Positions 10,668 to 19,815 of a DNA stretch of 51,238 nucleotides are shown here, one piece after another; positions within the stretch are counted from its first letter, which is position 1, and every line of letters begins with the position of its first letter. The notes beneath the pieces were generated by a model. That model was given only the letters and a program-made list of their open reading frames with translations. It had not been told where the DNA came from and did not search any database. The position numbers and the translations under genes were made by a program. Source of the stretch: Mesotaenium endlicherianum (Eukaryota; Streptophyta; Zygnematophyceae; Zygnematales; Mesotaeniaceae); contig WELA01005182.1 of the NCBI GenBank assembly GCA_009602735.1, positions 67,464 through 118,701 of the forward strand. Direction: 5' to 3'.

Positions 10668-12207
10668 CTACACAGTCTGAAACTGAAGGGAGGCAGCCTT
10701 CTTCTGGGCAGCCCCCAAACTGACAGGTACATATACAGGCATCCTAGAAGGATGTTCCATGACATGAGCCAAGGGCACATGCCCTCTTTGCGAGGGAGAT
10801 GCTGGCAGGCCTCTGGCTATCTCCCTAGCAGCCCTCCTGTCTGCCCGGCCTGACTGGGTCTTTGTGCCTGCAGATGGGCTCTGTCCTCTGGCAGTTCCCA
10901 GCCAAGTGATGTCCTCCTCTTCAGCGAGCTGCTGTAAGGCCATCCCAGTCTTCTCCCTTGCAAGGGATGTGGCAGGTGTCAGGCTCACAGCGGGGCTAGT
11001 GTCCTCCTCCTCGCCTTCCTCTTTCTTCTTCCTCTGACCCCTCCTCCTCTCCTTCCCTTGGTTCCTCTGAGACCGCTGGGGTCTCCTCTGTTAGCTGCTC
11101 TAGCTCTTCCCGAGAAAAAGAATACCCCACTGACCTTCCCCTTTTGAGACTGGTGGAGGCTGTTGAGTCCCGACCGCATATGGGTCCTTTTCTCCCTGCT
11201 TGCTTGCCCATTTGGCATAAGCATGCTTCCCTTTAGAGAATGACTCAGGGGCCCTGCTCCTGTCCTCCTGCATTTCTTGGCTCATGCTGCCTCTTACTCC
11301 ATCCAGTCTTGGGTCCCAAGCTGCAATGTGAGGAGGCAACAGTAAGTTCCCCTGTAGGTCTGTTAGGAAATCCTCTTCCTTCGCCTTGTCATTCTGTTGG
11401 TCCCTCATGTTGATGGTCATCCACCGCCAATCGGTGGACTTCTGGAAAAAGGCAGGATTTTTCCTTTTCAGAGTGCACGGGTACCAGTGCTCTGCGAAGT
11501 CCAGCTGACTGGCTTCCTTAGCCAAGAACTCCCAGCTTCTCCTCTCCACCTCATTATACATGGCCTTGAACCGGTTATGGGGTGTAGAGTCCTTAAAGCT
11601 GTCCGCGTCCATGGGGATCATCTTGATGACCCTATCCTTTCCCCAGATACCTGGGATCAATACAGCTCCTGCCGCATTCACTTGGGCCATTGTCTTGGCC
11701 TCTCTGACTGTATACCCTACCATCTTGGCAAAATTGTGGTAGAGGAGTAGCCCTGTGCTGACCTCGATAAGCTTGTCAAAGTGTTCGGATGTCTCCCCTT
11801 CGCTCTGTAGGATGTCCTGCTGTGCCTCACTGCGACTTCTCTGGGCATACTTGAAGGCCTCCTCCAGTAGATCAAAGCCTTTGCCCAGTACTGTGTAGCG
11901 GTAGCTGCTGATTCTCCTCTGTACTTCTGCTTCAGCCTGCTGCTTCCGCCTCTCCTCGGCTTGCCTCTCCTCTTCCGCCTTTCTTGGCCTCCTCTGCAGC
12001 TTTTCTGTCTAGTTCTTCCTGCCTCAGCCTGGCTTGCTCCTCCTCCTCCTTCTTCTTCTGTGCCTCCCGCTGTTGTTGGAGTCGTTGTGATTCCCGAGCG
12101 AAGATGGAGGATGATTCGATGTCGCCACGGAATTGCAAGTATTCTGCATGTGCCTCTTCCGCTCTTCTCTTCCTCTTAAGTTCCGACTTCTGGGTAATCC
12201 TGCTCAA
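10668..12207 (-). pseudogene. Third ORF of element B: coiled-coil protein of unknown function (frameshifted)
   Basis: Between the chromodomain and the 3' LTR, on the element's coding strand, lies about 1.5 kb of protein-like sequence. 12,207-11,960 encodes a strongly charged coiled coil (QQQREAQKKKEEEEQARLRQ). A 1-nt frameshift near 11,975 links it to 11,970-11,100, which includes VQRRISSYRYTVLGKGFDLL, the Trp-rich SWEFLAKEASQLDFAEHWYP and STDWRWMTINMRDQQ. Another shift leads to an acidic tract (EEPREGEEEGSEEEE) and a basic C-terminus ending at 10,668. Joined, it would be about 500 residues. There is no ATG at the start: a TGA precedes it and TGAGCAG|G resembles a splice acceptor, which would fit a spliced subgenomic mRNA. 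No membrane segment, so it is not an obvious envelope protein. I recognise no family. Confidence 0.6.
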
Positions 12208-12421
12208 TCATAAACACAATGCAGTCAGTGAAGTCATGATACTTTGCCGCTACTGAGTGCCTGTGGTTAAGAAGAACGTGATAAGGAGAGTCCCTAGTGT
12301 GTAGTACCTTGTGTGAGTGAGTATATGAGACAATTGAGTTAGAGAGAAAAAGTGAGTATGAGCGCAGGTTGAGTGTGTAGCATTGTTATAAAATTTGCCT
12401 GGCTCATCCCAAAACGGAACA

Positions 12422-12506
12422 CACTCCCTCCAACTTAATTTTAAGGTGGGCTACCTGTCACAATTTTCATTATCTGTCGCTAATTGTCACATTCCCCTCC
12501 GACTTA
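12422..12506 (-). repeat. Two internal polypurine-tract-like copies in element B
   Basis: On the minus strand 12,437-12,422 reads TAAGTTGGAGGGAGTG and 12,506-12,488 reads TAAGTCGGAGGGGAATGTG. Both resemble the true polypurine tract plus LTR start at 10,467-10,450. They separate the chromodomain from the third ORF. Confidence 0.5.
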
Positions 12507-12599
12507 TATGGAAACAGGATCGCTTGTCACCTGTCCATGTCCACTGAAATGACAGTTAGGGAGGGGTGCCAGCCGCCCGAAGGTGGAACCGTTTCAACG

Positions 12600-12774
12600 C
12601 CCCTTTGGCATTGGTCAGCTGGTCTTTAAATTCTCAAGTGTCCCAAGAGGCATCGTAACCCTTCACATTGACCAGGTACTTCATTACATATTTAGATGAT
12701 CGACGGAGAGAGAGAGCGTCTAAAATCTCCTCGACCTCATATTCCTCAGGGTCACCATCCCTGACAGCGGCGAC
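12600..12774 (-). pseudogene. Chromodomain at the end of pol, element B (separated by element C)
   Basis: Directly beside the 5' LTR of element C the minus strand encodes EEYEVEEILDALSLRR, then YVMKYLVNVKGYDASWDT, then a TGA where chromodomains have Trp (TWEP), then EFKDQLTNA. This is the chromodomain of chromovirus integrases, which bind methylated histone H3 tails and steer insertion to heterochromatin. It continues the integrase C-terminus that ends at 18,964 on the far side of element C. The TGA is one G-to-A step from TGG. Confidence 0.72.
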
Positions 12775-13521
12775 TGATGTAAGGTCATAGGTTTATAAAG
12801 TGCATTTTTGAGTTTCATGAAAGTATGTTTTGATTGTATAGTAGTGTAGAGTGCATTTTTGTGGTCATTTTGATATAAAGTTCATCGAATTTGGTCAAGT
12901 ATTGAGAGAGTTATGGATTTCCGAAGTTTAATTAGTTTTGAGATAGGGTGACGACTGTCCTTAATTCACGGTGAGCGCGACCGTCGGATTCACCGACAGC
13001 GTCGAGCGATCTGGCCCGTTAGAATGAACTCGAACCTTCACGTAAGTTCGGCTGACGCGGAGTGCCGTCTAGGTCGATTTACCTAGAAGTTTCGGTTTAG
13101 CCTAGCGCGTCTAAGATAGAATATTCTAGTAATGTCAATGCATGTATGTGGACGTCAATTCGGCCCGACACGTCAGATTAGACTGATCTGGCTTGCTCAC
13201 GAATATTCCGGATGGGACGATTTGACGAACACTTTGGAAAATCCGTAGCTTCCTCCTAGAGAGGAGCACTTAGGCAAAAAAATTTAAATAAGCATAACTT
13301 CTTTGTTTCTTATCAGTTTTCACTTCTGTAAATTTCTACGGGTTTGTAATGACAAGGCCTTTCATCCGACATCATTTGTGATCAGTTTCTTGCTACTCAA
13401 AATGTTGAGTATTTTTCCTAAGCTTTGCTAGTGATATGCCGCTGCACTCTCTAGTATGATGGCAACTAGTTCCTTTCCTCGTGAGTCACTACGCTTCCAC
13501 TAGGGCACCTTGCCCCTTTCA
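12775..13521 (+). repeat. 5' LTR of element C (747 bp)
   Basis: Starts TGATGTAAGGTCATAGG and ends TTGCCCCTTTCA; the matching copy is at 18,218-18,963. Two bases separate it from the PBS. Confidence 0.95.
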
Positions 13522-13523
13522 TC

Positions 13524-13535
13524 TGGTATCGGAGC
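13524..13535 (+). other. Primer-binding site of element C
   Basis: TGGTATCGGAGC, one mismatch from the plant initiator-Met type TGGTATCAGAGC, two bases after the LTR. Confidence 0.85.
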
Positions 13536-13558
13536 GGGACTAGTTTGCACATTATGTT

Positions 13559-14634
13559 ATGGAGTCGCAGCCGGCAGCTGGAGGAGGCGAACATGTCGAG
13601 CATGTTGAGCGCACGGGGCAGCAGGCAACACCAACAATGACCAGAGAGCAACAAGAGATGCAGGCGATGCTAAGACAAATGGCAAATGCAATTGGAGGAG
13701 AAGTCTACACCCAGTTTCAACAAAATATGCGCGCGGAGGTGGAGAGAATGGTGCGAGTTGTTATGGGGAACGCCGCTTCGACGAGTTCGGCACCTGCACC
13801 TGTTGTACCACCGATTCATGTTAACCCAGTGGTGCAACCAGTTATTNTGTGCCACCGATTCATGTTAACCCAGCGGTGCAACCAATTATTCCACCCGCAT
13901 CAGGAGTGCGTGCGCCTAAGCCTGAAGTTTATACTGGAGAGCGTGGATCGCCGCCTGTTCATCAATGGATTTTTGGAATGAAGAAGTTTATGGAGTATTC
14001 TACGCTTACGCCCGACAGGCAAGTCGCCTTTGTCATAACCTTGCTACAGAAGAGTGCAAGAGCTTGGTATGAACAAGAAGAGCAGCTGTTTGGAGTTCCT
14101 GCTACTGTTGATCAGCTATTTGAAGGCTTGAAGAGGCAATTTCAACCTATTGCACCCGAGGCTACCGCTTGAGATCTATTGGTGCGCCTTTGTCAGCGAG
14201 GAAGCGTTTAGGAGTATGTTTCGCGCTTCAACGAGCTGGTGCTTCAATGCCCATCCATGCACGAGTCAGAGATGATAGACAAGTTCAAGAGGGGACTCAA
14301 GCCAACTGTGGCCAAGGAAGTGGCGCTCAAGGACCATACCAGTCTTGGAGAAATTATGGCATTGGCAACAAGGGTCGACGCTGTGGAGTATAGTCAGAGG
14401 CAGTGGGGCAGCCACAACTTTGGAGGATATCGACACTTTGGATCTCAAGCGCCAAGCACGAGTGTTCAAGGTCCAGTACCCATGGAGTTGGGACTTGTGC
14501 AGTACCAGCGCAGGCAGCAGAATTTCAAGCCGAGAGGACCCTGCTATAGTTGCGGCAAGCTTGGACATCTGGCTCGAGACTGTCATGTGAAGGCGAAGCA
14601 ACCTCAACAACAGGAAAAAGGAGGACGCCAGTAA
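13559..14634 (+). pseudogene. gag: gag of element C (two nonsense codons, one N gap)
   Basis: ATG at 13,559 is the first after the PBS. N-terminal residues form a Gln/Glu-rich stretch (TREQQEMQAMLRQMA). The capsid region contains PKPEVYTGERG, QWIFGMKKFMEYSTLTPDRQ and SARAWYEQEEQLFG, and the C-terminus has one CCHC knuckle, [14 protein letters not shown] (near 14,542). An N at 13,847 sits between two 43-bp near-identical units that would encode PPIHVNPVVQP twice. Downstream the frame is open apart from TGA near 14,170 and TAG near 14,215; these fit CGA-to-TGA and CAG-to-TAG changes. It stops at TAA 14,632-14,634, overlapping pol, which lies in the -1 frame; I see an A-rich run (GGAAAAAGG) but no textbook heptamer. 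Confidence 0.85.
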
Positions 14635-17600
14635 GTCGTTCTGGGGTGTCTACTGGCGTGAAGACGAGAACTCACAAGGAGGTTATCCCCAGGAGCCTGC
14701 CGAGAAGCAAAAGACGAGATGTTGACAAGCCTATCATCGTGGAAGGAGTGGTCGACGGCAACAAGGCGAAGTGTATGGTCGACAGTGGCGCAAGTGCAAA
14801 CTTTGTGCACAAGAAGCTGGTGAAAGAGTGGCGAATCCCTGTGCAGAAGCATTATGAGCCTAAGGAGGCAATTTTGGCGAATGGGCAGAGACTCAAGTGT
14901 GGTGCACCTACGGAAGCTATTCACGTGGAAGTAGCGGGGCACCGGAGTAAGGAAGTTATGGAGCAGGCAGAGTTGGGTCACCATGAGGTGATATTGGGCC
15001 GACCATGGCTGAGGAAAGCCAACCCTCAAGTGCACTGGAGCACAGGACAAGTGAAAGTCCAAGGGCGTGATGGTCGAATGGAGACAGCGAAACAGGTGGA
15101 GGTAGATACGACCACAAGTAACTGTCTTCTGTCGAGCCTGCAAGTTAAGAAGCTATGCAGGGCGAATCAGGTGAAGGAGATGTACCTTGTTTCGGTGGCC
15201 CTGGCCAGGTCATCAGATGGAGCAAGCGTGAATCCTAACAGCCTGGGCGAATGTACATCGCCGGAGGAGCAAGTAGTGGTGTCTGATCCCCTTGCTCAGA
15301 AGGAGCAGAGCCCAACTGCTCAAGAGAAGAAGCCTGCTGAGATGCCTGCCCAAATTAAGGCGCTGTTGGAGGAGTTCAAGTGCGTGTTTCCTGAGGAACT
15401 ACCTACAGGATTACCTCCACAGAGAGCTATGGAGCACAAGATTGAGTTGGAACCAGGGAGCAAGCCACCAGTGAGACCCGCCTATCGACAATCGTTTGCG
15501 GAGTTGGATGAGTTAAAGAAGCAACTGACGGAGTTATTGGAGAAGGGATTCATCCGACCCAGCGAGTCTCCATTTGCAGCGCCAGTCTTATTTGTGAAGA
15601 AGAAGGATGGGACTATGAGGATGTGTGTCGACTACCGGGCACTCAACAAGGTCACCATCAAGAACAGGTACCCACTTCCACGAGTGGACGAGTTGATTGA
15701 CAGGCTTGTCGGGGCGAAGTATTTCTCAAAGATCGATTTGAGGAGTGGCTATCACCAGGTACGGATTGCGGAAGGAGACGTTCAGAAGACTGCTTTCAGA
15801 TATCGCTATGGTTTGTTTGAGTTCACAGTCATGCCTTTTGGATTGACTAATGCACCTGCTACATTCATGGAACTCATGAATAGTATCTTCAGGCCCTACT
15901 TGGACCAGTTTGTGGTGGTTTTTTTGGACGACATCCTGATCTATTCGAAGACCTTGGAGGAGCATGTGGGGCATCTGAGGAAGGTGTTGGAGGTCTTGAG
16001 AGATCAAAAGCTGTATGGAAAGATGAGCAAGTGCGACTTCTGTCTCAAGGAGGTCGAGTTTCTTGGACACATAGTGGGAGCTGAAGGAGTCAAGGTGGAG
16101 CAAAAGAAGGTGCAAGCAGTCAGAGATTGGCCGGTACCTGCTGATATTCATCAACTCAGGAGTTTCCTCGGCATGGCAAATTATTACCGACGTTTCATTG
16201 AAGGATTTGCCAAGGTGTGTGCACCGCTGACGGACATGTTGAAGAAGCAGGAGAAGTGGCTATGGGGTGACAAGGAGCAGCAAGCCTTTGAGAAGATTAA
16301 GGAGCTGTTGACACAGGCACCTTTGTTGGCAATTGCAAGTCCAGAGCTTCCTTTCACCATCATCACAGACGCATCAAACTTTGCAGTGGGAGCCATTCTT
16401 CTCCAGGACCAGGGCAAAGGATTGCAGCCTGTGGCATATGAGAGCAGGAAGTTGAGTCCTGCGGAGCAGAACTATGCAGCACATGAGCGAGAGATGTTGG
16501 CTATTATCCAGGCATTGAGGATTTTGCGATGTTATGTGGACGGCTGGAAGGTGTTCATCAAGACCGACCACAAGAGCTTGGAGAAGTTTATGACGCAACC
16601 AACGTTGACACCAAGACAGGCAAGGTGGATGGAGTTTCTGCAACAGTTCGACCACAAGATTGAGTACTTACCTGGGAAGATCAACCCTGCAGACGCTTTA
16701 TCCAGGAGGTGTGACCTTGCAGCTGTCTCAGTCATCAAGGAGAATATGGACTTCAAGGAGAAGCTTCAAAGAGGTTATGAGGAGGACCCACAGTTTGCTG
16801 ATGGTGGAGCAGCGGAGTTCAACGCGAGTATGCAGAAGAAGGACGGCATATGGTATTATGGTGATTCCAAGAGAGTGGTGGTACCTGACATCAAGGAGCT
16901 ACGAGACTTACTACTTGCGGAGCATCATGACTGCTTATATGCTGGACACTTTGGAAGCGAGAAGACGGCAAGCGTGCTGAAGCGGGAATACTACTGGAGA
17001 AATATGGACAAGGACATCGAGGAGTGGATCAGGAGTTGCGATGCGTGCCACAGAAACAAGACACCAAATGAAAAGAAGGGAGGTACATTGCGGCCCCTGC
17101 CTATTCCAAAGTATCCTTGGGAGCAAATTGCTATTGACTTCATCACATCGTTACCAGTCAGTGGTCAAGGGCACGATGCAGTATGGGTAGTGTCTGACAG
17201 ACTCAGCAAGATGGCTCACTTCATTCCCATGAAGGAGACTTCTACGGCAGCAGATGTGGCACGGCTATTCTTTGATCATATTTTCAGGCTACATGGGTTG
17301 CCGAAGGTGATTGTTTCAGATCGGGATTCAAGGTTTACTAGCAACTTTTGGCGGTCATTGTTTACTTTGATGGGGACCAAGCTGAGTATGAGCACTTCCT
17401 ATCATCCTCAGACAGACGGGCAGAGTGAGAGGCTCAACAGAACTCTGCAAGAGGTGCTCAGGAGCTTCACTATGGAGGACCCTTCAGAGTGGAACAAGAA
17501 GTTACCAGGACTGGAGTTTGCCTACAACAACAGCATGCAGGGATCCACCAAGCAGTCACCATTCGCTATGGTTTATGGGCGAGAAGTATATCATCCAGGG

Positions 17601-18233
17601 AACATCTTGTTGGAGAAGGCCAAGGAGACTCAGGTTCCTACTACACAAGCTTTTATGGAGCAGATGGCCAAGACTTGGGATATAGCGAAGACGTGTATTC
17701 GGAAGGCACAAGAAGAGCAGGTCAAGCATGCTAACAAGCACAGGAGGGAAGTGACATTCCATGTGGGCGACAAAGTACTCTTGTCCACAGAGAACCTACC
17801 TTTCACAGGCAAGAGGAAACTGCGGGCACGGTTTACAGGTCCCTTTGTAGTGCTCAAGCAGGTGAATCCAGTGGCCTACAAGTTGGAACTTCCTTCAGGC
17901 TGGCGTATCCATGATGTGTTCCATGTCAGTTGTCTGCGGCCATACGTTGACCCGAATGAAGGACATCCAGGACGACTACCTACACCGCCACCACCGGTCG
18001 AGATCGATGATGTATTGGAGTATGAAGTGGAGGCGATTGTCGGCGATCGACGAGTCAAGCGAGGTCAACGATTTGTCCAAGAGTATCTGGTCAAGTGGAA
18101 AGGCTACCATGCGGACGACAACACTTGGGAGCCAGAGGCCAACTTGACTCATTGTAAGAGTAAGTTGAGACGTTATCTGCAGAATGCGTCGAGGACGTCG
18201 CATCTTGAGGAGGGGGATGATGTAAGGTCATAG
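14550..18233 (+). CDS. pol: pol of element C: protease, RT, RNase H, integrase, chromodomain
   Basis: 1,227 codons without interruption; the true N-terminus probably comes from frameshifting near 14,610-14,634, since the first about 27 codons overlap gag. Protease: [16 protein letters not shown] near residue 75. RT: PEEL.TGLPP entry region, [24 protein letters not shown] and the catalytic [11 protein letters not shown] near 455. RNase [15 protein letters not shown] near 605. Integrase: HHCC zinc finger (H..H...CDAC) near 790-835, then D of IDFI (about 862), D of VSDRDSRF (about 920) and E of DGQSERLNR (about 957), the DDE triad. C-terminal chromodomain: [12 protein letters not shown] and [19 protein letters not shown] near 1,155-1,200. 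All catalytic residues are present, so the enzyme set could in principle still serve other copies. Confidence 0.96.
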   Translation: MRQAWTSGSRLSCEGEATSTTGKRRTPVSRSGVSTGVKTRTHKEVIPRSLPRSKRRDVDKPIIVEGVVDGNKAKCMVDSGASANFVHKKLVKEWRIPVQKHYEPKEAILANGQRLKCGAPTEAIHVEVAGHRSKEVMEQAELGHHEVILGRPWLRKANPQVHWSTGQVKVQGRDGRMETAKQVEVDTTTSNCLLSSLQVKKLCRANQVKEMYLVSVALARSSDGASVNPNSLGECTSPEEQVVVSDPLAQKEQSPTAQEKKPAEMPAQIKALLEEFKCVFPEELPTGLPPQRAMEHKIELEPGSKPPVRPAYRQSFAELDELKKQLTELLEKGFIRPSESPFAAPVLFVKKKDGTMRMCVDYRALNKVTIKNRYPLPRVDELIDRLVGAKYFSKIDLRSGYHQVRIAEGDVQKTAFRYRYGLFEFTVMPFGLTNAPATFMELMNSIFRPYLDQFVVVFLDDILIYSKTLEEHVGHLRKVLEVLRDQKLYGKMSKCDFCLKEVEFLGHIVGAEGVKVEQKKVQAVRDWPVPADIHQLRSFLGMANYYRRFIEGFAKVCAPLTDMLKKQEKWLWGDKEQQAFEKIKELLTQAPLLAIASPELPFTIITDASNFAVGAILLQDQGKGLQPVAYESRKLSPAEQNYAAHEREMLAIIQALRILRCYVDGWKVFIKTDHKSLEKFMTQPTLTPRQARWMEFLQQFDHKIEYLPGKINPADALSRRCDLAAVSVIKENMDFKEKLQRGYEEDPQFADGGAAEFNASMQKKDGIWYYGDSKRVVVPDIKELRDLLLAEHHDCLYAGHFGSEKTASVLKREYYWRNMDKDIEEWIRSCDACHRNKTPNEKKGGTLRPLPIPKYPWEQIAIDFITSLPVSGQGHDAVWVVSDRLSKMAHFIPMKETSTAADVARLFFDHIFRLHGLPKVIVSDRDSRFTSNFWRSLFTLMGTKLSMSTSYHPQTDGQSERLNRTLQEVLRSFTMEDPSEWNKKLPGLEFAYNNSMQGSTKQSPFAMVYGREVYHPGNILLEKAKETQVPTTQAFMEQMAKTWDIAKTCIRKAQEEQVKHANKHRREVTFHVGDKVLLSTENLPFTGKRKLRARFTGPFVVLKQVNPVAYKLELPSGWRIHDVFHVSCLRPYVDPNEGHPGRLPTPPPPVEIDDVLEYEVEAIVGDRRVKRGQRFVQEYLVKWKGYHADDNTWEPEANLTHCKSKLRRYLQNASRTSHLEEGDDVRS
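18207..18217 (+). other. Polypurine tract of element C
   Basis: GAGGAGGGGGA directly before the 3' LTR TGATGT. It overlaps the last codons of pol, which end 16 bp inside the LTR. Confidence 0.85.
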
Positions 18234-18963
18234 GTTTATAAAGTGCATTTTTGAGTTTCATGAAAGTATGTTTTGATTGTATAGTAGTGTAGAGTGCATT
18301 TTTGTGGTCATTTTGATATAAAGTTCATCGAATTTGGTCAAGTATTGAGAGAGTTATGGATTTCCGAAGTTTAATTAGTTTTGAGGTCGGTTGACGACTG
18401 TCCTTAATTCGCGGTGAGCGCGACCGTCGGATTGACCGACAGCGTCGAGCGATCTGGCCCGTTAGAATGAACTCGAACCTTCACGTAAGTTCGGCTGACG
18501 CGGAGTGCCGACTAGGTCGATTTACCTAGAAGTTTCGATTTAGCCTAGCGCGTCTAAGATAGAATATTCTAGTAATGTCAATGCATGTATGTGGACGTCA
18601 ATTCGGCCCGACACGTCAGATTAGACTGATCTGGCTTGCTCACGAATATTCCGGAAGGGACGATTTGACGAACACTTTGGAAAATCCGTAGCTTCCTCCT
18701 AGAGAGGAGCACTTAGGCAAAAAAATTTAAATAGGCATAACTTCTTTGTTTCTTATCAGTTTTCACTTTTGTAAATTTCTACGGGTTTGTAATGACAAGG
18801 CCTTTTATCCTACATCATTTGTGAGCAGTTTCTTGCTACTCAAAATGTTGAGTATTTTTCCTAAGCTTTGCTAGTGATATGCCGCTGCACTCTCTAGTAT
18901 GATGGCAACTAGTTCCTTTCCTCGTGAGTCACTACGCTTCCACTAGGGCACTTGCCCCTTTCA
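18218..18963 (+). repeat. 3' LTR of element C (746 bp)
   Basis: Near-identical to 12,775-13,521. The pol stop codon lies at its start. It ends CTTGCCCCTTTCA and abuts the integrase C-terminus of element B. Confidence 0.95.
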
Positions 18964-19228
18964 ACCGAGCCCGGTTGGACAGGTAACCAATCTGTGCACA
19001 GTGTGTAACCTTTGATGTACAATTCCAAGAAGGAGACATTAAATAACGGGTGACCCTTGTATTCTGCTGACATGTTCAGTTTGTAAGCATTCTGACCGAC
19101 ATGGCACACCACCGAATATGGATCGACCCAGATCGGACCAAGCTTTTTCTTGACCACACTAGGCAGGTACAGGTGTTGAGAATGCAGTTTGACCAAATCG
19201 CCCTTAGAAAATGTCAGTTCTCGACGGT

Positions 19229-19815
19229 TGAAATGAATCAATTCATTATTTATTTAATTAATTGCATATATAAGCACGACACTAAATAAGTATTATGTCA
19301 ATATACTCACATGCGCGAGTTCATCTAAATGAATGTATGTCGATGTAATGCGAGTTTCCTTACTTTGTCAAAAAGGTCAGCAGGATGACTTTTGTATCAC
19401 AGTGTAGTTTGCTGACTTTGTTGAGAAGGTCAGCAGGATGACTTTTGTATCATAGTATAGTTTGCTGAGAATTATATATCAGTTATATATAGGATGTAAT
19501 ATCAATAGATTGACATATAGTAAGCTCGCTTGATATTAGTCAGTATACTTAGCTTCAATACGCCGAGGATAGATACATTCAATTAGATTATTATTCGTAG
19601 ATTGACACATGTGACCGTAGTATACTGGAAGTCGGGAGGTCGACTGAGATTCGGTAAACCGATGTCCTACGATAAGTGAGTCAAGGGTTATAAATGAGTG
19701 AACGGAATTCATTATGGGGGCGAATATTGCTCCCTGATTTCACACGCTTCCACCTATCTCTGATCTTGATATTTAAATGAAATATAGTAATCTTGAATAA
19801 GCAAAATTCATTTCA
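19229..19815. mobile_element. Solo LTR (587 bp) with 5-bp target duplication, inside integrase of B
   Basis: Begins TGAAATGAATC and ends ATTCATTTCA, a perfect 10-bp terminal inverted repeat of TG...CA type. It is flanked by ACGGT at 19,224-19,228 and again at 19,816-19,820. Removing the element plus one ACGGT rejoins the integrase sequence (ANQHR|RELTF) in frame. There is no internal coding region, so it is a solo LTR left by recombination. It is unlike the other LTRs in this window. Confidence 0.88.
19362..19467. repeat. Two tandem copies of about 54 bp inside the solo LTR
   Basis: The segment AAGGTCAGCAGGATGACTTT followed by TGTATCAYAGTRTAGTTTGC occurs twice in tandem. Tandem units in LTR promoter regions are common and could hold enhancer sites; function not shown. 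Confidence 0.6.

Larger units (their letters stand above)
12775..18963 (+). mobile_element. Ty3/gypsy chromovirus C, full length, nested in element B
   Basis: 6,189 bp with both LTRs, PBS, gag, an intact 1,227-codon pol with chromodomain, and a polypurine tract. The LTRs are 747 and 746 bp and differ by about 13 substitutions and one 1-bp indel (under 2%), so it is the youngest element here. Gag carries two nonsense codons and an N gap, so this copy is probably not autonomous although pol is open. The flanking 5 bases (GCGAC before, ACCGA after) do not match, so no target duplication is visible. Confidence 0.95.

Noticed and set aside
10985-11224. Alternative small ORFs in other frames near the third ORF of B
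   Set aside because: They are shadow frames of the Glu-rich tract; the frame-corrected reading of the third ORF explains the coding signal better.
19362-19467. CRISPR-like repeat pair
   Set aside because: Only two adjoining units inside a eukaryotic solo LTR, with no spacers.
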